64,000 nt of DNA from Culex pipiens pallens (GCF_016801865.2 NC_068939.1:39098747-39162746); one strand, 5' to 3'. Shown: positions 45,832 through 57,149, counted from the first letter of the stretch. Notes: generated by a model not told the origin, from the letters alone. Translations and numbers: made by a program.

Positions 45832-47586
45832 CTAATTTTTCTTCTTCTTGGCATCGACCTTCTTCCGGTGGGTCTTCCTCAGAATAACCTGAATCAGTGC
45901 TGCCACCAGCACAACTGGGACCAAGAGTATCGCAACAAAGCACAACGCCACATCTACCAGATGTCGCTCCCAGAAGGTTAGGACCAAAGCCCCGGACCTC
46001 AAAACGTCCACTCCCGCTCCTCCATCCTTCGCAACCGCCTCGATGTAGTACACGGCCTTGTCCATCGGCTTCATCGGCTGTTCCCGGAACTGTCTAGATA
46101 CCCGAAGGGCATTCTCCTTGAACGAGGAGTCCTCCATGATCCGCTTGATCGACTCCAGCACGACCTCCTGACTAATGTTTTGGTAGTCCAACTTCAACCC
46201 GTACCCCACGCTCACCGCTCGATCTACCAAAATTTCCTGATCACCTGCCAGCGGTATCCCAAGGATCGGCTTCCCGTACTGCACCGACTCCATCATGCTC
46301 ATCAGTCCTCCGTGGGTTATGTGAAGTCTCACGTTGGGATGCGCCAACAGCTGCTGCTGCGGCATCCACGGGCCGATGATCACGTTCGAGGACTGATTCT
46401 CCAGCGTGGCGTTCTCCCACTTCATCAAGATCAACGTTCCGGACAGCTGTCCGAAGGCGCCGGTGAAGGCTCGCCGGACGTTGGCGGGTAGATCAGTCGA
46501 CTTGGTGTTGGCTCCCAGGCTGAAGTAGATGGCACCGTTTTTGGCCGCCTCCAACCAGTTGATCACGTCCTGAGAAAGTCCGGTTTCGTCGAACTGACGC
46601 AGGTGGAGACCGCCGATCTCGATCATGCTGGGTACGAGCGGTCGCGGGTAGGTGATCACCGGATGGGAGTTGACCAGGACTAGGCTGACGTTGTGGATCA
46701 CGTCCAGCAGGGGTGGTAGATTCTTCCTGGTGAAATGTCGCTGGAAGACGGCTTCCTGCGAGGGGAGGTACAGGTACTTGTAGTTGAACTGCTCGCAGAT
46801 CGATACGAACGTGTTCCAGAGGCGCTCCCGGAAGGTCATCCGGTCGGAGTAGCCCAGCGAGCTGATCGGGTTGTACGCCGGGTTGTGCGGGTTGGCCACC
46901 ATCTCGTTGATGAACTTGTTCGGGGCGGTTGAGCTGTACACGATCGCCGGGATTTGGTAGTGGTATGCCAAGCTGGGAATGGATTCTTGGTTGAAGATCT
47001 GGACGATTCTATCAGATTGAACTTACCCAAGCAAGCTATCCGACAGCACCTGATCCAGCAGTAGCAGGTCAAACGTCTCACCCGACTTCAACAGCTCTTG
47101 AACCTTCGGATGACCCAACGTGTAGTCCGCCATAGCCGCCGTCCCATAGATCAGATGGCTATTCCCGTAGAAGCTCGATCGATCCCACTTGGTGAAAATA
47201 TTTGTGTTCATGCCGTAATCTGCGGTCGGTAGCAAACAGTCAACAACTCTACACTGATAAGACGCCCTAGCTAGACTCAACATACCTTCGAGGTGGGTGA
47301 ACATCCCGGTCAGCTTGATCTGTGTAACGTGCTCACTGTCGTACTGCACCTCGAACGGGCTTATCACCGTTATCTGTTGCAACCAAGAAGACACGGTGAC
47401 TTTCACCTTAACAATCCTCAAACCTCAAAAGTGACTCACCTGATGACCACGCGCGGCAAGTTCCTCAAACAGAACCTGTCCAAAGATGTAGTTCGTCTTG
47501 CTTGTGCTGGGGAACACCGCCAGAATCCGCGATCCCCAGCAGAATCCACCCATCAACAACACTCCAAAAACCACCAAAAGTCTCAT
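45832..47586 (-). CDS. UGT: UDP-glycosyltransferase (UGT family 1), 4 exons
   Basis: Transfers a sugar (usually glucose in insects) from a UDP-sugar to small lipophilic acceptors in the ER lumen. Exons on the minus strand are 47586-47440, 47373-47286, 47219-47027 and 46972-45832, with introns of 66, 66 and 54 bp, all GT-AG (donors GTGAGT, GTATGT, GTAAGT). The spliced frame gives 522 aa, the usual family length. Residues 1-18 form a signal peptide; RGHQ joins ITVISPFE across intron 1; the acceptor-side Asp lies in FDLLLLDQ before intron 3, which joins to GLAYHYQIP. The UGT signature runs from GPWMPQQQLLAHPNV (343 on) through THGGLMSMME to GDQ (386-388). A membrane helix at about 481-507 is followed by a basic tail ending KKKKN, a dilysine ER-retrieval signal. 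The second in-frame ATG is chosen because it starts the signal peptide; one 7 codons upstream (47607) is possible. Residue 32, aligned with the catalytic His of the family, is Asn (codon AAC, 47493-47491). The UGT subfamily is not assigned. Confidence 0.95.
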
Positions 47587-47609
47587 TTTAGCCAGAGCTG
47601 TTCGCATCG

Positions 47610-47614
47610 ACTGA
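47610..47614 (-). promoter_or_regulatory. Candidate initiator (TCAGT) of the UGT gene
   Basis: TCAGT, the arthropod initiator core, lies just upstream of the UGT. Transcription starting at its A (47612) would put the first ATG (47607) only 5 nt from the cap and the second (47586) about 26 nt away, which favours the second as the start codon. No good TATA box is seen 25-35 bp upstream. The assignment rests on a short motif and position only. Confidence 0.3.
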
Positions 47615-47970
47615 AAATCGTGGCGGCACGAATTGAACTTTCGGCCAAATAAACCCCGTCACAAAACGGGAAGGTGTCTGATAAGGGAACGCACCGCTGA
47701 TAGTAGAATGCACCGATAAGTCTGGCCACATGTGGGGGACTCTGGAAAGGTCTGGTGGTTTGTTGACGAATACCGGTGGGACACGTTTTTGTCCACGATA
47801 ACGTGCGTGGCTAATCGAAGAGCGGGTTTGATTTGTAACTCGTAAGTTGTTCATTATACCTTGAGGATTTGAGTGATTCTGGAGTGAAATTGACCGCTGA
47901 ACACGATGGTGATTAAATAATTAAAATAAAAACATAGGTATCGCATGAAAATTCATCTTCTTTCAAATAA

Positions 47971-48398
47971 AAATAAAAAAAATCAAAATCAAATCAAATT
48001 ATTCGCTCCACAGCATTGCCTTGGCGTTCTCGATTGCGAGATTCCTACTCGAAACTAGGTGTCCGAAGGCTTGATTGTTGAGGCAATTGCAAACCTCTTT
48101 TTACACCTTAGCTTCCATCCACTCCGGGATTCGAACTGACGACCTTTGGATTGTTAGTCCAACTGCCTACCAGCGACTCCACCGAGACAGGACCCAGGGA
48201 GACGACTCCTGCACCTGGACTGAGCTAACGATCTAACCTCTAGGTTAGTCCGGGGCCAACATTTACTTGCCGTCCGACGGAAGGCGTGATCAGACAAATC
48301 TCGTCTCGAAAAATGCCACCGGGACCTTCTGAGATCGAACCCAGGCCGACTGGGTGAGAGGCAACCACGCTTACCCCTACACCACGGTCCCGGTCGGT
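47971..48398 (-). mobile_element. SINE with two tRNA-like regions, upstream of the UGT, inverted
   Basis: Reverse-oriented relative of the element at 45381-45786, similar over nearly its whole length, including both B boxes (seen as GGGATTCGAAC and GAGATCGAACCC on the plus strand). A perfect 15 bp target-site duplication, TCTTCTTTCAAATAA, flanks it at 47956-47970 and 48399-48413. Its 3' tail is a T/A-rich run with TTTGA-like units. It separates the UGT from the small ORF at 48459-48698. Confidence 0.88.
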
Positions 48399-48458
48399 TC
48401 TTCTTTCAAATAATCTCATTAAAATCAGATAAAACGACAAAGCAATCGCAACAGTTGA

Positions 48459-48698
48459 TTAATAAAAAAAAGTCTCAATTTTCCACCTCATCCCCGTCGC
48501 CAACAACAGCCCGATAATCCCCCCGACAAAGCTCAAAATCGTGATCTTTCTGGCCAGCCTCATCAGCGTTTGCTGACGGAAATCCTCTGGCATTAGAGAT
48601 CTGAAAACCTCGACGTTTTCTTCCACCGTCAACGGAGCTAAAACTGCTGGACGACGACGACGATATGACGAGATTAGATTACCATCTTTCTTTGACAT
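48459..48698 (-). CDS. Putative small single-pass membrane protein, 79 aa
   Basis: An intact 79-residue frame starting MSKKDGNLISSYRRRRP. A charged N-terminal half with VEENVEVFRSLMPEDF is followed by a basic stretch (RLARK) and one hydrophobic helix, about residues 52-70 (ITILSFVGGIIGLLLATGM), then RWK and a short aromatic tail. This layout, together with balanced amino-acid use, suggests a real small organelle-membrane or ER-membrane protein. The start has G at -3. An in-frame upstream ATG at 48776 would add 26 residues, and a spliced upstream exon is also possible. I do not recognise the family and assign no function. Its stop lies about 45 bp from the SINE target duplication. Confidence 0.5.
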   Translation of the reverse strand: MSKKDGNLISSYRRRRPAVLAPLTVEENVEVFRSLMPEDFRQQTLMRLARKITILSFVGGIIGLLLATGMRWKIETFFY

Positions 48699-48776
48699 CG
48701 CTTGAGCTGTTGCGCGCGCGCTCGCAAACAATATTGAATTTCCTCTTGCTTGTGGAGAAAAAAAACAGCGAAACAT

Positions 48777-49600
48777 TCAACAGAGTGAGGAAAACAGACA
48801 GACTTTTTTGTTGCTTTTCCGTTCAACTGTCGTGTTTTTCATTTTTCCAAAGTGGAAGCTTATCTCTGAATTGTCGTTTTAAAATTCTTCAAAAAACAAC
48901 ATCCTCCTTTAAATTCCTGAGTTTTTCTTTCTTTCTACTCGAAACTCAATCACACCTTGAACGCAATTGAGCGCAGAAGATTCTCGCTAAACGAAAATGG
49001 AATCAAATCAAACAGCTCAAAGAAAGGAATTAAATATTCACCAGCATCGACTTGGTTCGTGTGCCGAATTGGATTAATTAAAAGACAGAAGAGTCCTCAG
49101 CGTTGAGTTGAGTTGATGGCCTGCCGGCACTTTTACTTTATTGGAGCAAGTTTGGTCAGTAATTGAACGAAAGGTATGGGATAGCGTTGCTCACTTCAGA
49201 AGCTTCAGGCTTGACAGCTGGAGATGCCTCCGGGAAGAAAGTTGGAGATAATCGGATGGAGCATGATGATTTAGGATTGAATTTCAATCAAGTGATGACA
49301 TTGAAACTCAATTCTTGTGTGAAATCAGAAGCTAGAATGACAGATTTAAATTATTTAGAATTGGTCTGTCTACAAAAAAGAAGCAGGTACAAAAATCATG
49401 AGCTTGTTTCAAGTATAGTGCAACAACACTGCGTTGTCTTTTAAAAATCCATTGAAGATTTAAAATGTAATAACCAATCAGGGTTGCCAGGTTGCCAGAT
49501 AAATTTTGTTTTGTGACATTTGAAACTTAAATATTTTACTTTTGTTACAGAATTAGTTACATTAATGTGTACTGTTTATTTTGTGAATCTATAATGAAAA
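48777..49600. other. Intergenic, no supported gene
   Basis: A moderately mixed-composition stretch. The open frames seen have no start context, domain or splice signals that I can support. Confidence 0.4.
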
Positions 49601-52140
49601 AACTTCATATTTTGAAACAAGTGGCGTGTTAGATTTTTCTAGATGTTGTTGTCAGATTTTTTCTGTTCAGGCCTGATAATATTACACAGCCCAGTTTTTT
49701 GAAGATTCGATTATCCGAAGAGTTTTATGGGACTTCGGATAATAGAATCAATAACAACCTTTTTTTTATTTCGTGTTAAACATTCTATACGAGTCTTGCC
49801 GACCCAAACTTAGTCAAAATGGCATATTTAATTTCATCACTATTTGGTCACCAACTCCATGATCTTATAAATTCTAAATCACTTTACTGCCCATGATCGC
49901 ATAAATGTCCCATATGCATTTTCATCGTTTTTGAGTTAATGATGCAGTTTGGTTCAAAATCATGTGCTCTTTCAGAAAAGCCTATAACATCCAGTACTTT
50001 GTTCTAGAAATCAGGAGTAAATCCAGTTTTTCAACGAAAACTTAACACAAAGCCTTATGTGTGGGACAAACTTCAAATGCGTTTTTCTCAGCTTGCTGTT
50101 TTTGCATATGGGACATTTATGTGAACATGGGCAGTTTAGCTAGTTTAAAGGTAGGCAATTAAAAAAATAAATCGAAAAAAATATTATCATAGGCTTCATC
50201 CATAAAGTACGTCACGTTTAAATCAGCCATTATTTAACAGATTTTCAATATATCATCACCACCATTTAGCCGCCATCATGAATTTAAAAATTCTAAATCA
50301 CTTTGGCTAGTTTAATTATTGACAATCAAAAAAATATATATATATATATTAAAAAGTTCATGTTGCTAATGCTAATTCATTTCCAAATCAATAAAAAAAT
50401 TAACCAAAATTATTGCTAATTAATTGGTAAAGTTATCTCTTTCAATTCAAGTAAAACAAATGCAACATTTTAGCAAAATGAAAGCTAAACTGAATGGAAA
50501 CTACAGAAAAATTGCACAAATAAAAAAGTTAGTTAAGGTTGATTAAGAACTTTTAAAAAATCCTGAAAAAATATAGATATTTTTAGTTCAACCTTTTATC
50601 ACGAAAAGTTTAATTTCCAAAATATGTCGGACTAATAGAGGGAGGTATCTTTTACGCTTGATGCCTTGTACCGGAGTTATAATTTTTTGAAAATTAAAAT
50701 TATGGTTTTGCACAACATTTGTTTAAATTCCTTTTTCTAAGTAAAATCAAATTTGCAACCGAAAACTACATACTTCACAAGTTTTTTGTTTTAGTGCTCG
50801 GTTTACAAGCTAAATGCTTTTGGTTGTAGTTATCAAATAGCTGAGAAAATACACTACATTTTTTTATTTTTAGACTTTAGGCTGGTACAAATTTTATTTA
50901 AAGATTTTGTCAAAGTTGGCCCGAAAAATCAGGGAGCAAAAAACTTCAAAATTTCAATGGAAATTTAAGTGCAGTCACCTGAAATGAATTTAAAATGCAT
51001 TCCCCTGCATTATTGGTATGCATTTTTGAAATTTTTTCGATGTTTAGTATCGCAAAAAGTTTTTATGTATGTTTTTTTTGTTTTTTTTTTCTGTTAAATA
51101 ATTTTCTAATGCAAAAAAGATTTTGTAGCTAAAATTAAACTATGAATTGTTTTTTTCCCAATAAATATTAAAAATATACAATATATAATAACTATTTAAT
51201 TTATTTAAAAAACATATTTCGGGTGATTTTTTAAAACATTGTTAAGTCCATCACGACCTCCAAAAATGGTTTTGATTATTTTTTTTTTCTTTAAAACAAA
51301 CCAAATATTCATTGATTTTTAGTAAAGAGCATTTGAGGGAAGTGCAGATAAACAATTTAAAGCATTTTGACGAGAATCTATCGAAAACAGCTTTGTTTAC
51401 AAATGACTGTTTGGACCTTTGGCAAACCTACTCGAGTTGTGTTCCATATTTTCAAAAAATAAATCATGATTTTCTTAGGCTGAAGCCGATCAATATTATT
51501 TTTTGTCAATTTGTTTAAAAAATAATAATGCAGTATGTATGCAATAGAACATAAAATAAACAAAACAAAAACTAGTGCAAAACATTAGAAACTTTTTATT
51601 ACAACAAGAGGTAAAGGACATAATCTAGGAATAAATATTGGTCTGTTTAAGAACAACATGATTTAGCAAAAAAAATAATCTAAAATTCTATTAAATTTTG
51701 AAAAACTGATGGCAATCGCTTTTGGCAACTATTGGACAATTTCCAGAGTTGGTCTGCATTTTGTCAATATTTGAATGGTTTCTGGGTTGGAGCTAAAATT
51801 CGGATTATTCCGGATTAATTAGAGACTCCGGATTCTGGAAAAGTTGTAGATATGATGAATTTATCTTTTAAATCAATAAATAGATTTTTTTTAAAAGCGG
51901 TTGTTTTAAGTTTAGCCATAAATCAAACCCTCCAAAATCCACACTCTTACTAATTCCACCCAAAAGCCATAACCTTATGTTTCAAACCTGGTGTCTGTCA
52001 TCAAAAATAAATACCATAAATCTTATGCTACAGCTCCTCCTCCCTTACCTTTCCCCGTCAGCAAGGGGCCCCTCATTACTTTCTTCCCAGACCGCGGCCG
52101 GAAAAGATCACAAGGAGAAAAACTCCCGAGCCCATATCCC
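49601..52140. other. AT-rich non-coding stretch with repeat ends
   Basis: Holds an inverted GATTATCCGAAG / CTTCGGATAAT pair (about 49700-49745) and a solo end CTTCATCCATAAAGTACGTC (50188-50207) of the family at 55351-55505. No gene. Confidence 0.45.
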
Positions 52141-52161
52141 ATTTCAAGGTTAATTACATAC

Positions 52162-52208
52162 CTTGCGTGCATCAACGACGATGGCCCTAACTGTCTCTCG
52201 GATCATAG
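52162..52208 (-). CDS. Candidate micro-exon
   Basis: Minus strand: acceptor CCACCCTTCCAG, then 47 nt open in one frame only (MIRETVRAIVVDARK) and an excellent donor AAG|GTATGT. Very short, and the plus strand is open too, so weakly supported. Confidence 0.18.
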
Positions 52209-52499
52209 CTGGAAGGGTGGCACCCGCCCGATACCATAAATAAAATCCAGATCGCTTGTTTACAGTTGCAATGAAAACTAATATTTATAGCTTTCTTTGG
52301 TGTTTGCGCTCCCTACCGCAGTTTCCTTCCAATTTCCTTCCCAAAAACAACATCCCAATTCGGAAGTGCATCGAAAAATTAATGGATATGGAAATGAGTC
52401 ACCCCTTAAAGATGGCAACACTGGCGCGTGCTTTTGACAGTTCGCCTGGACTGCTTCAAAATGCTCCCTTTTTGAGCGTCCAAATCTAGGGTAATAAAA

Positions 52500-53700
52500 C
52501 TATTACGAACGATAGAGTTGAACAACTCCAGAACGAGTGAAGTCAGGCATGGTTTGCGGCTATTAATATTCCTGGCGCTGCAGCACGGCAAAACCGCCGC
52601 CGGTGGCATCCAGAGTGTCATATGGCTGCAAGTACTCAACTCAACTATAGTTCGGAATGCTCTTCCTCTATAAAATGCAAAACTTCCCGCAGGAGCTGGT
52701 TTGCCACAGTCGTCGGTTGGGAAATGTGGCGCACTGTGGGTCGAAAGTGGTGGGGAAGATTTGGTTGAAAATGACAATACTATGGTAAAACTGTCAAAGT
52801 TGGGAAGTGTTGCCAGGTTTACTGTTTAAGATTTTTTCGTTAATTTTGTTTTTAATTATGATGCACAAACTCAAACATAAGTGCAATTTCTATTTTTTTG
52901 GATTGTTTACTTGAAAAATGTTCCCAGATTTATTTTTTTTTACTTAGAAGCTTTGATACCATGTTAGTAATATGAAACTGGAAAACTGAAATTTATGTTT
53001 CTTCCACTATCAACCCATTATGTCTCTGCTAAATATCAAAGCACTTTGCCGAGCGCAGATTGCACCAGCCAGCCAGGCTGTGTGAGTTATGGACAATTGT
53101 GATCCCGGTAATATGTTACCATTATAAATGTGAAAGGTAAAAGTGTGCAGTCGTCCTCATCAAACTCTGAAGCTCTGCACAGAGGGAGCTACTTCGACTT
53201 TGATGTATTGTGAAACAGACTACATTTTACCACGACTACCAGGAGTGGATGCAGACCGCGATTTGTTGCATTTGTGGAGTGTTTAAGGGGAATGCTACCG
53301 TTTTGAGAGTTTTTTTGTCTGTTGTCAGTGGAACTAAGAGAATGGTACCCGAAATGAAATAGTGGAAAAGTGATTTTTACACACGACATAATAGACGTAG
53401 TTAAACCTTGGGGAAATTTGAGTATGGAAGTTTTTTTGGAGGAAGTACTCATGTGAAAGAAGATTTATGATGTTTTGGAGTTGCTGGCTTTTAGTTGTGA
53501 TAGATGAGGATGAATTATGGATAGGTGATTTGTTCTATTGTTACTGGCAATTGGAGTATTTGAATCTTATTTAAATGTGTGTATGAATGTGTTTTGCTAT
53601 GTCCAAAAATCAGACTCTCATTATTCACTGTCTTTATCAATTTAAGCCAAAGCTGTTTTTGTTTTGCGATAAAACATTTAAAATTTTAAAACGGCTTTGC
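52500..53700. other. Non-coding stretch
   Basis: No supported gene or element. Confidence 0.4.
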
Positions 53701-53702
53701 TA

Positions 53703-53885
53703 CACGGAGAAAAAAGAGTTCCCAATATCGTGAACAAGAGTTCATGAAAATGGGAACCTCGAACAAAGTGTTCAAATCCCATGGTACGATTTTGAAAAAC
53801 GTACCATGAAATTTGAACACTTTGTTTGTGGTTCCCATTTTCATGAACGCCTGTTCACGATATTGGGAACTCTTTTTTCTCCGTG
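53703..53885. mobile_element. 183 bp hairpin MITE, TA target
   Basis: A near-perfect palindrome: CACGGAGAAAAAAGAGTTCC at the left is inverted at the right, continuing through CAATATCGTGAACA, ATGGGAACC and GTGTTCAAAT to a loop around ATTTTGAAAA. TA flanks at 53701-53702 and 53886-53887. Non-autonomous DNA element. Confidence 0.9.
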
Positions 53886-53912
53886 TATCTGGAAAAGAAA
53901 AAAATCTTTATA

Positions 53913-54331
53913 CACCCAAAACTGGCAGCGCTAGTCCGAGATAATGATGGTCTCGAGTCGAGAGAATAGTGGTACCATTCACGGACACAGAGAACACAGC
54001 TCAAGATGGGCGATAGAACTATTCTCTCGAGGTTCATTTGCAAAAAAAGTTCATCCGTCAAACAAAAAACTAAAAGTGTTGACTACGGGAATCGAACAAG
54101 AGACCTTTGACATACCATTCCAATGACTTAACTGCCTCGGCCACCACAGCTTGGTGACCAAGGAGAGGTCAGAAGTCGATGTATGACACTTTTTGGAAAT
54201 TTATTGATTCAACTAACGAATGAACTCATTTGTTATGATGGTGTGAGTTGGTACCATTATTCTATCGATTTTGGCACTGATCCCTCAATAAATTTTGAGA
54301 GAACGATTATCTCGACTGTGAATTTTGGGTG
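53913..54331. mobile_element. MITE with CACCCAAAA ends enclosing a tRNA-like sequence
   Basis: Inverted ends CACCCAAAA, then AGTC(C)GAGATAAT and TGGTACCATT in both arms, TA flanks (53911-53912 and 54332-54333). It begins 25 bp from the previous hairpin MITE. Confidence 0.65.
54080..54147 (-). repeat. tRNA-like sequence, Ser/Leu type (SINE head or relic)
   Basis: Minus strand: TGGCCGAGGCAGTTAAG matches a type-II tRNA D arm, and GTTCGATTCCCG (54097-54086) the T arm. The acceptor stem does not pair well, so a working tRNA is unlikely. It lies inside the inverted-repeat element at 53913-54331. Confidence 0.45.
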
Positions 54332-54470
54332 TATTATTTCAACTTCCATATCCCCTGAAGGTTTTTGGTTTTTTAGTTGGATTGGAAGTTTAGTTGGATT
54401 TATTGAAAAAACACAGTTTTCTATCAAACATTATAACAAGAAAATCCAAGAACAGACAGAAACAAAATGT

Positions 54471-55300
54471 TCCCGGTAACAAAAATTCTCAATAAATAAA
54501 TCAATTCCCTTAGAGAATATAACAAACTTAAAAATAATACAACTTTCAAAAGTTAATTTTATCAGATTAATTTAAGCTTAAGGACCCCATTTCATGGTCA
54601 AATAAATGACCACGATTAAATTGGTCAAAATTATTTCATATTTCTAGTCAATTTTAGTCCCTTATAGTTAAATAATTAAAAAAATCAACTTTCAAATTTT
54701 CAACTTTTAAGAATAATTTTAGTTTAAGGACCCCATTTCATGGCAGAAATAATGACCCCGACGAAAATGGTCAAAATTATCCCATAGTTCTAGCCAATAT
54801 TAGCAAAGTCCTTTAGGGGGTATATCAAATAATTAAAAAAAATCAACTTTCAAAATTTCAACTTTTTAGAATAATTTTAGCTTAAGGACCCCATTTCATG
54901 GCCAAAATAATGACCCCGACGAAATTGGACAAAATTATACCAAAGATCTAAACATATTTAACAAAAGAAAAAATAATAACAGATTGTGTTATGGAAACAT
55001 AAAACTTTTCCATTTGTGCGATTTATGGTAATTTTATTTCTAAGTCAGAATACCAAACGAATAAAAAATCTTGTTATTAGGAGAGTTTAAAAAATGTATA
55101 TTATTTCCTCTTATTAGCGTGTTATTAAACATTTTCAGTATAATATCACTTCAATACCAAATCTTGTTATTTTATCAGAAACTGTTATTATTTTTTCTTC
55201 TTGAAGTTGAAGTTCAGGATAAAATAATAACACTTTTTGTTATTTTAACAGGATTTGTTATTGAAATATTATTAATTTTGTTATTACCGTCTGCCCGGGA
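54471..55300. repeat. Element with CCCGGG(CAGACGG)TAATAAC-type ends
   Basis: Right end TTGTTATTACCGTCTGCCCG; left end TCCCGGTAACAAAAATTCTC appears to lack the GCAGACGG part. It contains the tandem repeat at 54540-54960. Confidence 0.45.
54540..54960. repeat. Tandem repeat, about 2.5 units of 146-158 bp
   Basis: AAGGACCCCATTTCATGG begins at 54580, 54726 and 54884, each followed by AATGACC(C/A)CGA and TTGG(T/A)CAAAATTAT. Units share AATCAACTTTCAAA near their ends. Confidence 0.8.
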
Positions 55301-55350
55301 TAAGCTTATTTTATAATTCGATTATATGCTCGGTTACAAATATATAAATA

Positions 55351-55505
55351 GGCGTCATCCATAAATTATGTCACGCTCTAGGGGGGGAGGGGGGTCTGAG
55401 CAAGTGTGACATTGCGTGTTGTAAGTATAGGAAAAGCGTGACAAAGGGGGGGAGGGAGGGGAAATTTTTTCTGATTTTAGCGTGACGTACTTTATGGATG
55501 AAGCC
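55351..55505. mobile_element. 155 bp MITE with GGCTTCATCCATAAAGTACG ends, G-rich core
   Basis: Ends GGCGTCATCCATAAATTATG and CGTACTTTATGGATGAAGCC are inverted with few mismatches. The core has two G tracts (55380-55396, 55446-55461). A solo end is at 50188-50212. Confidence 0.8.
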
Positions 55506-57077
55506 ATATATTTTCGAATCAAAAATAAAAGGTGTAATAAACATTTGAAACAGCTTAAAAAGTTTGCTCAACAATTGTAAAAACAAAAGTAAAATGTAAC
55601 AGATACCAATTAAGTTATCCAAGTAAGCAAATAACCAAAATGGTAAATAATTTTTTCATTAAATTTTCTCCAAGTTCAAGCAAAATAAAAAATAATATCA
55701 TATTTCATTGATATCCTTGGGGGGAGGTTCAGCTATTAAAAAAACCTTCAAAATTTCATTTTTTATACAAGTTTTAGTTCAATTCCGTGATGTCAGGAGA
55801 AAAGTTTAGAAAAAAACCGAAAAAATCAGGCAGACAAAAATCTCAAAATTAATTGAAAAGTTTGTAGAATTCAGATGGTTTTTTGATTTTTTGTCCTCAA
55901 AAAGATTAGATTTCATTTTTGTTGAAAAAATGTTTACATTACAATTTTTCGATTTCTGATCAGAATTCTCCATTTTTATAAAACAAAAATATTCGAAACC
56001 GGCAGTTCCTTAGCCCAACAAAAAAAAATAGGTACTTAAATAACAAGTTAAATTTCGAGATCACAATTAATGACCAAAATAAGAAAGCTGCAAATATTTG
56101 TTAAAGTTTATATCTCTTCACTCATAAAAAATATTTTACAATTAAAATTACAATTAATGATATTAACATTTTACACCTGCCTAGTTGGTTTACAATTATT
56201 AGTTTTTAAAATATCTGAGTATTGGCGAAAAAATGTCATTTGCGAAACACAAATAACTTTTTGCTGTACTGTACAGCTAAATTTTCACAAATTTCAATAA
56301 TTATTAATTGAGCCAAAACATGCTTAATATGGTTTGCAACGGCTTTATGTCCTTGACAAAATTGGTAAATAATTTTCAATAGTTCTAGCCAAGCTGAACA
56401 TAAAAAAAAATAAAAAATGGGTTATGAACACTTCAAATATTTCTGAACACTTGTGAATTGAACATAATAACTAAAAAATACCTAATTTTGAATCCGGTAG
56501 AGGGAAAACACCCATTTTCGGCACATTAAGCTTTACGACCTGGGTAATTCTCTACAAACTTACACGAAAACGGGAAAAGTTGCCCCAACCCCTCTGTGAT
56601 TTGCCTGAAACTTTGTTCTAAGGGGTAGCGAATCCAAAGTCCTTATAAGCCAATGTTAAAAATGGGACGAGAAAGGGTATAATTCCCTAATATCGTATTG
56701 TACCGCGGAGTTTTTATTTTCAACTGTTAAATTTTCTCGTATTTAATTTTTTTTTCTTTGTCCCAGCACCCCCTTTTAACCTAGCATTTCCCATTTACAA
56801 CTTTTCCTCCTCACGCACATTAAACTGTACAAAAGTCAGTCACAGCTGCACACAGTCAGTGAGTCAGTCAGAGTCCGGGAGCGGCGAATAAAAATTATAT
56901 TTAAAACAAAAGCTCAGCGGGATGGAAAATGAAAACAAAAAACGTTTGCAAAAGCGAGAGGTCCTTAATCCTTTCAACAGTGCTGGATGGTCTCCAACGC
57001 GTTGACTGCTTCGTTTAAAAAAGGAGGTGACACCAAATTGCTGCCCCTTAAGCGGTCACGCGAAAAAAAAGTGTGTT
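55506..57077. other. AT-rich non-coding stretch
   Basis: Contains a 150 bp fragment (56545-56700) of the repeat at 10715-11346; no gene. Confidence 0.45.
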
Positions 57078-57149
57078 CATCTGCTGGATTCGAACCAAGG
57101 CGTATCGCTTGCGCTGCGCGCGCTTTTCAACTAAGCTATTTCAGCAACT
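57078..57149 (-). repeat. tRNA-like sequence
   Basis: Minus strand: GTTGCTG acceptor arm pairs with CAGCAGA at 6 of 7 positions, TAGCTTAGTTGAAAAGCG is D-arm-like, and GGTTCGAATCC (57096-57086) is a B box. The anticodon arm does not fold cleanly. More likely a relic or SINE head than a gene. Confidence 0.4.

Noticed and set aside
45897..46932. Plus-strand ORFs of 65-103 codons
   Set aside because: Antisense shadows of the UGT last exon.
47293..47652. 119-codon plus-strand ORF
   Set aside because: Antisense to UGT exons 1-2 and upstream sequence.
54080..54147. Functional tRNA gene
   Set aside because: D and T arms are recognisable but the acceptor stem does not pair, and it sits in an inverted-repeat element.
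57078..57149. Functional tRNA gene
   Set aside because: Acceptor and T arms partly fit but no clean anticodon stem-loop; kept only as tRNA-like.
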